NCBI RefSeq assembly: GCF_900167345.1
Contig: NZ_FUXB01000009.1
Coordinates: 1-64,000 of the forward strand
Source of the DNA: Vibrio cincinnatiensis DSM 19608
Lineage (GTDB): Bacteria > Pseudomonadota > Gammaproteobacteria > Enterobacterales > Vibrionaceae
Length of the DNA: 64,000 nucleotides
Direction of reading: 5' to 3'
A program made the position numbers and the translations under genes. Below the pieces are notes generated by a model. That model was given only the letters and a program-made list of their open reading frames with translations, was not told where the DNA came from and searched no databases. Positions 27,474-35,613 of the stretch are shown here, one piece after another. Every line of letters begins with the position of its first letter. The first letter of the stretch is position 1.

Positions 27474-28388
27474 GGGTTGAGAGTTTTGCATCTCCTCATC
27501 GACCCATATCAATAATTGTTTAATGGCTCGGGATAACAACTGATTTTGCCGCACGATATAGCCCAAGCTGGTGGTGGAAAAATCGGGGAGTGGCGTGATT
27601 GTGGTATTCAACTGACGTTTCGGATTCACGGAAAAGGTGGGAATGATCGCCACACCAAACCCAGCTTCAGCCCAATCAATTTGTGCATCAACACTGCCCA
27701 CTTCCATGATCCGATAGTTAGGCAATTGTAGCTGAGGAAGCGCGACATCAATCAGATCACGAGTTCGGGTATCATGACCTAATAAAATCAAGGTTGGTTC
27801 ATCGGCGGTCAGCGTTTCATCATTTGTTTTTTTATTTGGCAAAGAAGGTTGGTTAGCCATTGCTTGCCATTTTTGTAGGCCATTCCCCAGTGCACACCAT
27901 TCGACTTTACGCAGTTCAGTAAAATGTATCGGGGATTCTTCTTTTTGCGCGATCACGAATCCTAAATCCGCTTTGGCACTTTTGACCAATTCTGCTGCTT
28001 GAGAAGAGGTGGTATTAAATAATGAGAGATCAATACCTGGGTAATTCTTGCGAAATTGCTGAAAAGGTCCAATTAACAGTAAGCGAGAAATAATATCACT
28101 CGCGGCGATCGTGAGTGTTCCTTGATGTAGATCGTTAATAGCATTGAGATCTGCCTGACAGGCTTGTAGCTCTAGTAAGGTTTTTTGTGCGCTAGTAAGT
28201 AAGCGCTCACCGGCTTGAGTTAGCCGAAATGGGTTACGTTCCACTAATTTTACTCGGGTTGCTTGTTCCAACTGTTTAAGATGTAAGCTGACATTGGGTT
28301 GAGTCATATGTAATGCCGCCGCCGTTTTGCCAAAGTGTTGATATTTAGCAAGGGTTACGAAAGTATTTAACCAGTTGAAATCAAGCAT
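27462..28388 (-). CDS. LysR-family transcriptional regulator
   Basis: 308 aa from ATG 28388 (MLDFNWLNTFVTLAKYQHFG); the frame extends five codons further to 28403. The HTH is FGKTAAALHMTQPNVSLHLK, and the effector domain begins GTLTIAASD. It diverges from the adenylosuccinate synthetase gene with 128 bp between, so it probably controls that gene. The effector is unknown, possibly a purine-pathway metabolite. Confidence 0.92.
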   Translation of the reverse strand: MLDFNWLNTFVTLAKYQHFGKTAAALHMTQPNVSLHLKQLEQATRVKLVERNPFRLTQAGERLLTSAQKTLLELQACQADLNAINDLHQGTLTIAASDIISRLLLIGPFQQFRKNYPGIDLSLFNTTSSQAAELVKSAKADLGFVIAQKEESPIHFTELRKVEWCALGNGLQKWQAMANQPSLPNKKTNDETLTADEPTLILLGHDTRTRDLIDVALPQLQLPNYRIMEVGSVDAQIDWAEAGFGVAIIPTFSVNPKRQLNTTITPLPDFSTTSLGYIVRQNQLLSRAIKQLLIWVDEEMQNSQPLKQ

Positions 28389-28516
28389 GACGGCTCCGTT
28401 CACTTTATACAGTCAGTGTGGTGATATGGGTTTCTTATCAGCATTATAATAATAATTAATTTTTCTTATTTCAACGTTAAGCATAGGATGGAGTTTGTTG
28501 CTTTTAAGGAGAGTAA

Positions 28517-29779
28517 ATGATGTCGTCTATTGTTGTGGTTGGTGCGAACTGGGGTGATGAAGGCAAAGGTCGGATTGTCGATTATTTAGCAGATAAAGCG
28601 TCAGCCAGTGTACGTTTTCAAGGTGGAAATAATGCGGGTCACACCGTGGTGAATGAATTTGGTACGTTTAAGTTGCATCAATTACCGAGCGGCGTCTTTA
28701 ACCCTAATTGCTTAGCCGTACTTGGCCCTGGTATGGTGATTAGCCCTGCGTTGTTATCACAAGAAATGGCAGAAGTTGAGCAGTCTGGTGTACCATTGCG
28801 TTTAGCCATTTCAGATCGAGCAACGTTATGTCTGCCTTTACATGCATTAGAAGATTCATTGGAAGAAGCTCGATTGGCTGATCGTGCCTATGGTTCAACT
28901 CGCCAAGGTATTGCACCTGCTTATGGTGACCGAGTGATGAAGAAAGGCATTTTAGTGGGTTGGTTAAAGCAACCAGAGGTTTTACAAGAGCGCATTCAAT
29001 TTTGGTTAGACTGGAAATTACCCCAGCTTAAAGCCCTCTATCCCAGTTTTGAATTTAACCAAAGTGCCGCTGAAATGACCCAATGGTTACTTGAAGTGTC
29101 AAAACCTTGGTTGGATGCAGTATGCAATGTCACCGTGCCGCTTAAAGCCATTCAAGCACAAAATGGCCATTTACTGTTTGAAGCACAATTAGGGGCAGGG
29201 CGTGATTTAGTTTATGGAGAATACCCTTGGACTACCTCTTCTAATGTGACTTCCGCTTATGCAGGGCTTGGTGGTGGTTTACCTGCATTGCGTCCTGAAC
29301 GTGTGGTTGCGGTTGCCAAAGCCTTCAGCTCATCAGTCGGTACCGGCACTTTGATCACCGCAATGGAAGAGCAAGACGCCTTTCGTGAAAAAGCCAATGA
29401 ATTTGGCGCAACAACCGGTCGCCCGCGTGATATGGGCTATTTCGATGCCGTGGCTACTCGTAACGGCGTTGAGTTGCAAGCCGCGACTGAAGTGGCATTG
29501 ACCAAGATTGATTGCTTAACTGGGTTAGCCGATCTGAAAATTTGTGTCGGTTATAAAGGTGATCACAGTGAAAACCCGATTTGGCCACAAACCGCAGAAT
29601 TAGCACCGATTTATGAGCAGATGGAAAGTTGGCAAGAAGACATTACCGGCTGCCGCACATTTGAGAGTTTACCGATGGCTGCGCAAAAATACGTACAACG
29701 CATTGAAGAGCTGCTTGGCGTTCCTGTCTCCATGATTTCTGTTGGCCCTGAGCGTGAACAGATGATTCTACGTGGTTAA
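28517..29779 (+). CDS. purA: Adenylosuccinate synthetase (probable second copy)
   Basis: Joins IMP and aspartate with GTP to make adenylosuccinate. 420 aa, slightly shorter than the usual 430. Catalytic Asp in NWGDEGKGR and His in NNAGHT are both present, so this is PurA and not the phage 2-aminoadenylosuccinate enzyme PurZ, which lacks that Asp. GSTRQGIAPAYGDRV, TSSNVTSAYAG and TGRPRDMGYFDAV complete the active site. The sequence is rather divergent from the housekeeping type, and Vibrio species usually carry another purA on chromosome I. AAGGAGA precedes two consecutive ATGs. Confidence 0.93.
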   Translation: MMSSIVVVGANWGDEGKGRIVDYLADKASASVRFQGGNNAGHTVVNEFGTFKLHQLPSGVFNPNCLAVLGPGMVISPALLSQEMAEVEQSGVPLRLAISDRATLCLPLHALEDSLEEARLADRAYGSTRQGIAPAYGDRVMKKGILVGWLKQPEVLQERIQFWLDWKLPQLKALYPSFEFNQSAAEMTQWLLEVSKPWLDAVCNVTVPLKAIQAQNGHLLFEAQLGAGRDLVYGEYPWTTSSNVTSAYAGLGGGLPALRPERVVAVAKAFSSSVGTGTLITAMEEQDAFREKANEFGATTGRPRDMGYFDAVATRNGVELQAATEVALTKIDCLTGLADLKICVGYKGDHSENPIWPQTAELAPIYEQMESWQEDITGCRTFESLPMAAQKYVQRIEELLGVPVSMISVGPEREQMILRG

Positions 29780-29816
29780 TACTGGATAAAGGATTATTGC
29801 TGACTTTAAATAATGA

Positions 29817-29855
29817 AGTCTCCCGCGGTGCTTGCTCTGCTTGGGAGACTTTTTG
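29817..29855 (+). terminator. Terminator of the adenylosuccinate synthetase gene
   Basis: AGTCTCCC and GGGAGACT form a perfect 8-bp stem, followed directly by TTTTT. Its position shows that the next gene cannot begin at the open-frame start 29813. Confidence 0.88.
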
Positions 29856-29896
29856 TATTCTGTCTTTTCTTATTGCCCACCGAGCTTAGCCCATTG

Positions 29897-30109
29897 ATGT
29901 TAGAAAAAGAAAACCTAATTAAACTCGCCAGAATGCCGATGCCTTTTGGTAAGTATGCTGGAAGAGTGTTGATTGACTTACCCGAAGAGTACTTATTGTG
30001 GTTTGCTAAGAAGGGGTTCCCTGAAGGTGAACTGGGGCGTTTACTGCAACTTTGTTTAGCGCTAAAAATTGAAGGGTTAGATTCGGTGGTGAAGCCACTT
30101 AAGTACTAG
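29897..30109 (+). CDS. DUF3820 family protein
   Basis: 70 aa from ATG 29897 (MLEKENLIKLARMPMPFGKY). The upstream part of the open frame lies in the preceding terminator. The DUF3820 signature PMPFGKYAGRVLIDLPEEYLLWF, GFPEGELG is clear. These are small cytoplasmic proteins of unknown function, widespread in gammaproteobacteria. It is the last core-type gene before the restriction-modification insert. Confidence 0.9.
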   Translation: MLEKENLIKLARMPMPFGKYAGRVLIDLPEEYLLWFAKKGFPEGELGRLLQLCLALKIEGLDSVVKPLKY

Positions 30110-30160
30110 CGTCATTAAGTATTAACTTAACCCAACCACATGCGCTTGTTATCTCGGGAG

Positions 30161-30189
30161 TTTACAAATATCCCATTTTAGGATATTGT
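30161..30189 (+). promoter_or_regulatory. Methyltransferase promoter
   Basis: -35 TTTACA (30161-30166), 17-bp spacer, -10 TATTGT (30184-30189). Transcription would start at about 30196-30197, on the A of the ATG, so the message appears leaderless; no Shine-Dalgarno is present. The C-box at 30169-30185 fills the spacer. Confidence 0.6.
30169..30185. promoter_or_regulatory. C-box operator of the methyltransferase gene
   Basis: TATCC-N7-GGATA, the same pattern as the two sites ahead of the controller gene. It lies between the proposed -35 and -10, where bound controller protein should repress the methyltransferase. Confidence 0.75.
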
Positions 30190-30196
30190 TCAGATT

Positions 30197-30928
30197 ATGA
30201 TTATACAGAATACACAGCCAAACCTGTTTCCTCAGGAAAAGAGTACCCCAAAACGTATACAAGGTGGGGTAACCACTTCAGATCTTGTGATGTCTGCCTA
30301 TATAGATGGTAATGAAAACGTATTTCCTCATGTTCTTGACTTGCATGTTCCGAAAGGAAGTAAGATAGCTGATGTAACATGGGGCCGAGGTGTTTTCTGG
30401 AAGAAAGTACCTAAAGATGATTATGATGTAATTGGTACCGATATAGCTATGGGGGTTGATTGCCGTAATTTGCCTTACGAAAATGCGTCATTAGATTGTG
30501 TTGTACTTGATCCTCCATACATGGAAGGATTCTATCGTAAAAATAATGACCAGAAAGCTGGATCTGGGTCGCATAAGGGGCTTGCTCAAGCCTATTCTAA
30601 TGGTGATGAAGTAAATGGCGATACTAAGAATACAGGTACGAAGAAGTGGCATGCAGCCGTTACGGATATGTATTTTAAGGCTAGTGCAGAAGCTTATCGA
30701 GTTTTGCGTAAGAAGGGCGTACTAATTATCAAGTGCCAAGACGAGGTAAGTGCTGGAAAACAATGGTTTACCCATGTTGAAATTATTAATGAACTTGAAT
30801 CAATGGGGTATTATTCTAAAGATCTATTTGTTGTTGTTCGACAAAATAAACCTGCTGTAAGTCGTCTTAAGAATCAAGTCCATGCACGTAAAAACCATTC
30901 TTATTTTTTAGTATTCATCAAGAAGTGA
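30197..30928 (+). CDS. Type II DNA adenine/cytosine-amino methyltransferase
   Basis: Protects host DNA by methylating an exocyclic amino group. 243 aa. SAM-binding motif I is unusual, [10 protein letters not shown] (about 59-68), in place of D-x-FxGxG; the acidic [14 protein letters not shown] follows; catalytic motif IV is DPPY (105-108). A Gly/Asn-rich stretch (about 120-150) could hold part of target recognition. KCQDEV and [13 protein letters not shown] close the protein. DPPY suggests N6-adenine. It is convergent with the endonuclease gene and overlaps its end by 21 bp. A+T-rich, unlike its neighbours. Confidence 0.9.
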   Translation: MIIQNTQPNLFPQEKSTPKRIQGGVTTSDLVMSAYIDGNENVFPHVLDLHVPKGSKIADVTWGRGVFWKKVPKDDYDVIGTDIAMGVDCRNLPYENASLDCVVLDPPYMEGFYRKNNDQKAGSGSHKGLAQAYSNGDEVNGDTKNTGTKKWHAAVTDMYFKASAEAYRVLRKKGVLIIKCQDEVSAGKQWFTHVEIINELESMGYYSKDLFVVVRQNKPAVSRLKNQVHARKNHSYFLVFIKK

Positions 30929-31675
30929 TGCTTTTCGCTTTGTTATTACTCGTTCAAATATTTCAAACGGATCGCTTACAAATGGTTTTTCTAGTGGGTA
31001 AGTGATCTGTACCAACGAAGCAATCAGATGAGATGAATTTTCTCCGTATCGAGAGCTTCGTGGTAAATCCTCGTTTAGAGCAAACCCAAACTCCCATTTA
31101 TTACGGAATGAGAAAATCCCCGCAGCTATCACGTCAAACTCCCCAACTTTGAGCAGTGTTGTATTAACAATTTTCCCATTATCTAGCTCAATTTTTCGGC
31201 GATCACTAGCATCGCACTGAAAGGCTCCCATGTAGGTTGCATTAAGGCGATATTCGTCTGAAAAAGCGAGGAAATCAGGATTTGGAACGTACTTGTAGAT
31301 TATTTGCCCTATTTTTGGAGTTCCGTTTTTATTGAACCCTTTAGATGGTTTTCGCCCTACACTTTTCTTGATAATCATTGGTATCCAGCTTCCATCTGGA
31401 GCTTGGATTTTAATCTGGTTGGTTTGTAGTGACTTAACCTCTAAAACTATTTCATAGCCTTTATAGTTGAGAGTCAAATCTCCTTTCTTTGTTCGATCAT
31501 GATCGTCTTCCTTGCGATGGTTTGTTGTTTCCCCTGAGGATATAAAAATATCTTTTAGCTTACGTTCTGCGATATAACCTAGAATCATGCCTCTAAGGCT
31601 AGGGTTTTCTCTGACAACAGTAGTGAAATATTCAGAATTAATATCCCACTCGTCAAAAATTGTTTTACTGCCCAC
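30908..31675 (-). CDS. Type II restriction endonuclease, PD-(D/E)xK type
   Basis: 255 aa. The nuclease core is visible: Glu37 in [12 protein letters not shown], Asp66 in KKGDLTL and E79-V-K81 in YEIVLEVKS, giving D-x12-ExK. The function is assigned from this core plus its place between a methyltransferase and a controller gene. The target site cannot be read from the sequence. It overlaps the controller gene by 11 bp, so it is translationally coupled to it, and the methyltransferase gene end by 21 bp. A+T-rich, probably acquired. Confidence 0.85.
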   Translation of the reverse strand: MGSKTIFDEWDINSEYFTTVVRENPSLRGMILGYIAERKLKDIFISSGETTNHRKEDDHDRTKKGDLTLNYKGYEIVLEVKSLQTNQIKIQAPDGSWIPMIIKKSVGRKPSKGFNKNGTPKIGQIIYKYVPNPDFLAFSDEYRLNATYMGAFQCDASDRRKIELDNGKIVNTTLLKVGEFDVIAAGIFSFRNKWEFGFALNEDLPRSSRYGENSSHLIASLVQITYPLEKPFVSDPFEIFERVITKRKASLLDEY

Positions 31676-31916
31676 TCTTTGACTTTCCTTCTAGTTCTTT
31701 AATAAATTGGCAAGCATCAAATTGAAGGGCAGTTGCAACATCCAAAAATTCAACTAAATCAAGCCTTCTTTCTCCACTTTCATATTTAGAAACGAACGAT
31801 TGAGGCTTATTGAGTTGCTCAGCAAGTGACTGTTGAGTTGCTCCTGCATTTTTTCTAGCGGAAACAAGCAATAATCTAAATATTTCATATCTTTTTGAGA
31901 AAATTGAAGAAGTCAT
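31665..31916 (-). CDS. Restriction-modification controller (C) protein, XRE-type HTH
   Basis: 83 aa from ATG 31916, with AAGGG five nt upstream; an in-frame GTG at 31922 would add two residues. The HTH is TQQSLAEQLNKPQSFVSKYE, followed by SGERRLDLVEFLDVATAL, the usual size and fold of C proteins. It should bind the paired sites at 31949-31980, first activating and then limiting its own operon with the endonuclease, and the single site before the methyltransferase. Its stop overlaps the endonuclease start. Confidence 0.88.
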   Translation of the reverse strand: MTSSIFSKRYEIFRLLLVSARKNAGATQQSLAEQLNKPQSFVSKYESGERRLDLVEFLDVATALQFDACQFIKELEGKSKSGQ

Positions 31917-31948
31917 AGCCACCCTTTTTTGATTAAGGCAATATTGTG

Positions 31949-31980
31949 TATCCTGTTTTGGGATATCCCAAAACAGGATA
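31949..31980. promoter_or_regulatory. Tandem C-boxes forming a 32-bp perfect palindrome
   Basis: Two TATCC-N7-GGATA operators (31949-31965 and 31964-31980) share the central GGATATCC. Together they are perfectly self-complementary over 32 bp. The pair lies about 33 bp before the controller ATG. A possible minus-strand promoter has TTGGGA within the palindrome, a 17-bp spacer and CACAAT just downstream. The layout matches the left/right operator pairs of known C-controlled R-M systems. Confidence 0.85.
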
Positions 31981-32215
31981 TTCTTGGCGTGAGTGATGGG
32001 GTTAGTCGTGAAATTTTACTGATTTGGTAGACGTTTTTAGTGGGAAAAATGAATAATAGATCATTATCTATGAGCAGAAAGATAGACTCCAAATAGACTG
32101 ATGTTTGTTGTATTTCGTATTAGGGAATCTAGAACAGGAGGGTGAATGGAATCCGTGATTCGGCCAATAAAATTCCAGACTCTCTTCAAAGAAATAGGTG
32201 AAAAACCTCATCTAA

Positions 32216-32449
32216 ACTAAGTATGTCAATTTTAATTTTGAGATCCTTGAGAAGAATGAAGGGGTCACTATTGAGGATGATGCGAATGAGATAAGTTTCA
32301 AATACGCTTGTCAGTGCATCGCAAGTCAATTGAGGGTCATGAGTAAAGCGGTGTCGCTGGGTAATACACTAAAGAGGCTTCAAACATTGAGAGGATACTT
32401 GTCAGCACTCTTCATTGAAAAACGCCCAGACCATCAAGGCCTAGGGTAG
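32216..32449 (+). pseudogene. Start-less open frame, possible gene remnant (77 codons)
   Basis: Open from the TAA at 32213 to TAG 32447-32449. Its translation is protein-like (for example EGVTIEDDANEISFKYACQC, then LKRLQTLRGYLSALFIEKR), but no ATG occurs before codon 42 (32339) and no RBS is seen. I do not recognise it. It may be the 3' end of a gene truncated when neighbouring DNA was inserted, or chance. Confidence 0.35.
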
Positions 32450-32463
32450 TTAAAATATCGAAG

Positions 32464-32533
32464 GCCCGTTATCCGGTTAATTGCAATGCTGCCCGCTTAA
32501 GTGAACAGCACTGCGTACAACACGGGCTTTTTT
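32464..32533 (+). terminator. Hairpin with T-run, plus-strand orientation
   Basis: GCCCGT (32464-32469) or GCCCG (32489-32493) can pair with ACGGGC (32522-32527), followed by TTTTTT. This is oriented as the terminator of a plus-strand transcript coming from the remnant region. The TonB receptor gene ends on the opposite strand just beyond. Confidence 0.5.
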
Positions 32534-32545
32534 GTGGTGAAATGA

Positions 32546-34525
32546 TTAGAATTGATAAGCCGCAGACAGCTTATAGCTGCGCCCTGGTTCTCTATCATCT
32601 AAGGTGAAGCCTCGTGCGACACCAAGGCGTGATGCATGAGAGGTATAAAGCTCATCAAATACGTTGTCGATACCGAAAGTCAGTACTAAGTTTGGTAGAG
32701 CGTATGGTGTCCATTGTGCATAGAGGTTATGTACATCATAGCCTTCTTTCTTCGCGTCGCCTTCGACCACGTTATCTTCATCCAAAACAACGATTGAGGT
32801 CCAGCCGAATAAGGTATCAATCGAATCGGCTTGATAGTTCAGTGTGAGCGCAAGGCTGTCGCCCATGTCGGCACTGGTTCCAACCGAGTTGAGCATTGGG
32901 CCACCATTGGTGACATCATTGGCTTCTGAGCGAGAGTAGGAGAATTTGGCACTCGCTGCTTGGTAGGTGTAGGTGGTACTTAGCTCAAAACCTTTGACTT
33001 CCATATCTCCGACATTGCTGATCAGGTAATTGCTATCGGTGCGGATATGGTCATTAATTTTGGTTTTAAATAGTGTGAAGTTTGCGCCAACAAAGTGATC
33101 ACCAAAGTTCTTATTAAAGCGCACCCCTCCTTGAGTATTTAGGCCCGTTTCTGCTTTGATATTATCGGCTAGGTAAGTGACATCTTGGTAGCGAACAAAG
33201 GTTTCTAGTAGTTCCGGTCCTTTGAACAGGGAGCGAGCATTCGCAAATAATGTCCAATCATGGTTGACATCCCACTCAGTACCCAGTGACCAAGTGACCT
33301 TATCAAAGTCTTTGCGACCCGTCATGGCTTTACGTTGGAAGTCGTCAAAACGCAGGCCAGCGGTGAGAGACCAAGCGTTGGTGACATAGAGTTTATTTTC
33401 TGCAAATACAGCTGTGGAAATCGCCGACTCTTTCATGAAGTCATCGCTGCCATAGCTGGCTTTACTGGTTTGATCGATGTAGTCCACCCCATAGGTGACT
33501 TGGTTGCGTAGTTCAGCGAATTCGTAGTCTGATTGAAACAGTGCGTTGACACCAATATTGCGGTTTGTGGCCGTATTGCGTGATACACGGTTGCTTGGCC
33601 AAGCGCCAGCCATCACACTTTCATCACGTTCAATCTCTGTTTGGCTGCTGTATAGGGTGACTTTTCCGCGATGTCGTTCTTTCTTCAACTCATATGAACC
33701 GGTAATGGTATCGCGGTCATAATGGGTCGGAATTAAGCGATCTTGGCTCAAGCCTTCGTTTGCACTGCCCGCCATATCAGGGCGCGGGCTGTAATCACCT
33801 TTATCACGATACATGTCATAAGCTAACTGGAAACGGTGACCTGTGGCTGGCTCAAAACCGATTTTGGTGAGGATGTTATAAGTATCACCTTCTACCCCAA
33901 AGGTTTTTTCACCTGAGCCATCCTCAAAGTCCCCACGAGAGATACCTTGCCCATATATCATCATATCGACGGTATCATTTAATTGACCATATACGGTCAG
34001 TGAGCCTTGTTGACTATCATTAGAGGAATACCCTCCAAAAATACGAGCACCGAATTGCTCACTACCGACAAGCAAATCTTTGGCATTTTTTGTTTCAAAA
34101 TACACTGCGCCGCCAAGCCCGTTTTGGGTGACGGAGTTATTACCCACCTGAACATTGGCCGATTTTAAAATATCAGGGTTCAAGGTTAAGTTGCCGATGT
34201 GGTGGAACATATTGGCGTGCTGTGAAGCGCCATCCAGACGAATATCCAGATATGTTTCTCCAAAGCCGCGAATGTTGATACGTTGGTTCACCGAATGTGT
34301 TCCACCGACATCGACACCTGGAATATCACGCAGCAAATCTGACATGTGATCGGCTTGTTTGAGTGAGAGGTCGTCTGTGGTTAGCGATTCTGAGCTACTC
34401 GATACTTTTGTTCCCCATACAACGACATTGTCCTGATCGGGAGTACTTTCTTGCTGGGCTAGCACATTGGTTGATATTGCTGTCGTGATCGCAAACCATA
34501 ATGCCGATTTCTTGTAAATGTCCAT
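32546..34525 (-). CDS. TonB-dependent outer-membrane receptor (iron/siderophore or haem)
   Basis: 659 aa. A signal peptide ends near NVLA-QQES. The plug domain (about 35-150) has DLLRDIPGVDVGG, RINIRGFGETYLDIRLDG and GLGGAVYFETK. A 22-strand barrel follows, ending in the terminal Phe of AAYQF. A Fur box lies 28 bp upstream, so it is iron-repressed. It diverges from an AraC-type regulator, as for several xenosiderophore receptors in Vibrio. The ligand is not determined. The FRAP-NPNL signature of haem receptors is not evident (the region reads ARSLFKGPEL), so a siderophore is slightly favoured. Confidence 0.93.
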   Translation of the reverse strand: MDIYKKSALWFAITTAISTNVLAQQESTPDQDNVVVWGTKVSSSSESLTTDDLSLKQADHMSDLLRDIPGVDVGGTHSVNQRINIRGFGETYLDIRLDGASQHANMFHHIGNLTLNPDILKSANVQVGNNSVTQNGLGGAVYFETKNAKDLLVGSEQFGARIFGGYSSNDSQQGSLTVYGQLNDTVDMMIYGQGISRGDFEDGSGEKTFGVEGDTYNILTKIGFEPATGHRFQLAYDMYRDKGDYSPRPDMAGSANEGLSQDRLIPTHYDRDTITGSYELKKERHRGKVTLYSSQTEIERDESVMAGAWPSNRVSRNTATNRNIGVNALFQSDYEFAELRNQVTYGVDYIDQTSKASYGSDDFMKESAISTAVFAENKLYVTNAWSLTAGLRFDDFQRKAMTGRKDFDKVTWSLGTEWDVNHDWTLFANARSLFKGPELLETFVRYQDVTYLADNIKAETGLNTQGGVRFNKNFGDHFVGANFTLFKTKINDHIRTDSNYLISNVGDMEVKGFELSTTYTYQAASAKFSYSRSEANDVTNGGPMLNSVGTSADMGDSLALTLNYQADSIDTLFGWTSIVVLDEDNVVEGDAKKEGYDVHNLYAQWTPYALPNLVLTFGIDNVFDELYTSHASRLGVARGFTLDDREPGRSYKLSAAYQF

Positions 34526-34552
34526 ACTGACTCAATTTCCTAAAAATACAAA

Positions 34553-34567
34553 TGATAATAATTCGCA
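34553..34567. promoter_or_regulatory. Fur box
   Basis: TGATAAT-A-ATTCGCA matches the 7-1-7 Fur consensus TGATAATnATTATCA at 12 of 14 positions. It lies in the divergent region, 28 bp before the TonB receptor start and 45 bp before the preferred AraC start, so both may be iron-controlled. Confidence 0.8.
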
Positions 34568-34611
34568 TGCATGTTAAATTGAGTGGAACCGATAGAGAAG
34601 TTGAATGCATT

Positions 34612-35613
34612 ATGCAAAATCGCACATTCGTTATGGAAAATACGCAAACCCTTAATCAAGCGATTCGACAAACCATCACGTTGTCGAATCATTCTCTCAA
34701 AGAGCATGATGAGATTATTATTGCTCAACACCCCCACCAGCCAGTGATGGCGAGAGGACGATTTATCAAGTACACCAGTCCTAGTGGCTTTGTTTTACAT
34801 GGTGGGAGCTGTCATGAATTGGCCGATTGTGATGTGATGACGACGGGGTCACCAGCTTTGGTCATTATTCTTTTGGTTGAAGGAAAGCTGAGTTTTGCCT
34901 ATGACGACCTTAAGTTTTCGCTGTGTGCCAAAACGCAGCCACAAGCATTGATGGTGAACTTACAGCAGCCTTGTATTTTTCATCGTCGCCTACATCAAGG
35001 CATGCAAGTGCGCAAACTCAACATTATTTTATCACCGGATAAACTGAACCAATTTGCTGAGCAAGATTGTCCACTTCGCCATTTTATTCAGCAAGATAAA
35101 GCTTTTACTCATTTGTCTTTGTCGACCAACAGTTGGCAAAAGGTCGGAAATTTGCTCGATAAGTCAGATTCACACACCCTTAGCCAACATATTGCTCGTG
35201 AAGCCACCTGTTGGAGCTTGATTCAGGAAGCGATCATGCAGTGTCCTGAGTCAGATGTGCATTCACCTCGGGTTCATGATAATCACACCGAATGTGTGAT
35301 TAACAATCTACTGCATTATATTGATCAGCATCTCTATGACGAAATCGGTTTAGAAAAACTCGCTGAACAACACGCCATGAGCGTGTCTAACTTACAGCGC
35401 AAATTTAAAGCTCGCCTCAATATGACGATAGTGCACTACATTCGCCATCGACGGTTGCAGCTGGCACGCCAGCAATTAGAACGCGGTTTAGTGAGCATTA
35501 CTGAAGCGGCTTACGAAGCGGGTTATTTACACCCATCCAACTTTACTGCCGCGTTTAAAAAAGCGTTTGGTATTTCTCCACAGGCATTTCTCGAACAGAA
35601 ACAATTTAGTTAA
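34612..35613 (+). CDS. AraC-family transcriptional regulator
   Basis: 333 aa from ATG 34612. The frame opens at 34552, but that start lies on the Fur box, so a downstream start is more likely; ATG 34633 is a third option. The N-terminal part is an uncharacterised ligand domain. The C-terminal double HTH (about 235-333) reads IGLEKLAEQHAMSVSNLQRKF, then ITEAAYEAGYLHPSNFTAAFKKAFGISP. It is the likely activator of the divergent TonB receptor in response to its siderophore. Confidence 0.92.
   Translation: MQNRTFVMENTQTLNQAIRQTITLSNHSLKEHDEIIIAQHPHQPVMARGRFIKYTSPSGFVLHGGSCHELADCDVMTTGSPALVIILLVEGKLSFAYDDLKFSLCAKTQPQALMVNLQQPCIFHRRLHQGMQVRKLNIILSPDKLNQFAEQDCPLRHFIQQDKAFTHLSLSTNSWQKVGNLLDKSDSHTLSQHIAREATCWSLIQEAIMQCPESDVHSPRVHDNHTECVINNLLHYIDQHLYDEIGLEKLAEQHAMSVSNLQRKFKARLNMTIVHYIRHRRLQLARQQLERGLVSITEAAYEAGYLHPSNFTAAFKKAFGISPQAFLEQKQFS

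Larger units (their letters stand above)
31981..32545. other. Gene-poor stretch after the restriction-modification cassette
   Basis: 565 bp without a standard gene. A start-less open frame lies on the plus strand at 32216-32449, and a hairpin with a T6 run at 32464-32533. It may be the scar of the insertion or a decayed gene. No direct repeats or IS ends were recognised. Confidence 0.5.

Noticed and set aside
28517..29779. Considered PurZ (2-aminoadenine pathway) identity
   Set aside because: The catalytic Asp of GDEGKGR is present; PurZ replaces it.
34552..34611. 20-codon N-terminal extension of the AraC gene
   Set aside because: Its start codon lies on the Fur box, in promoter DNA.
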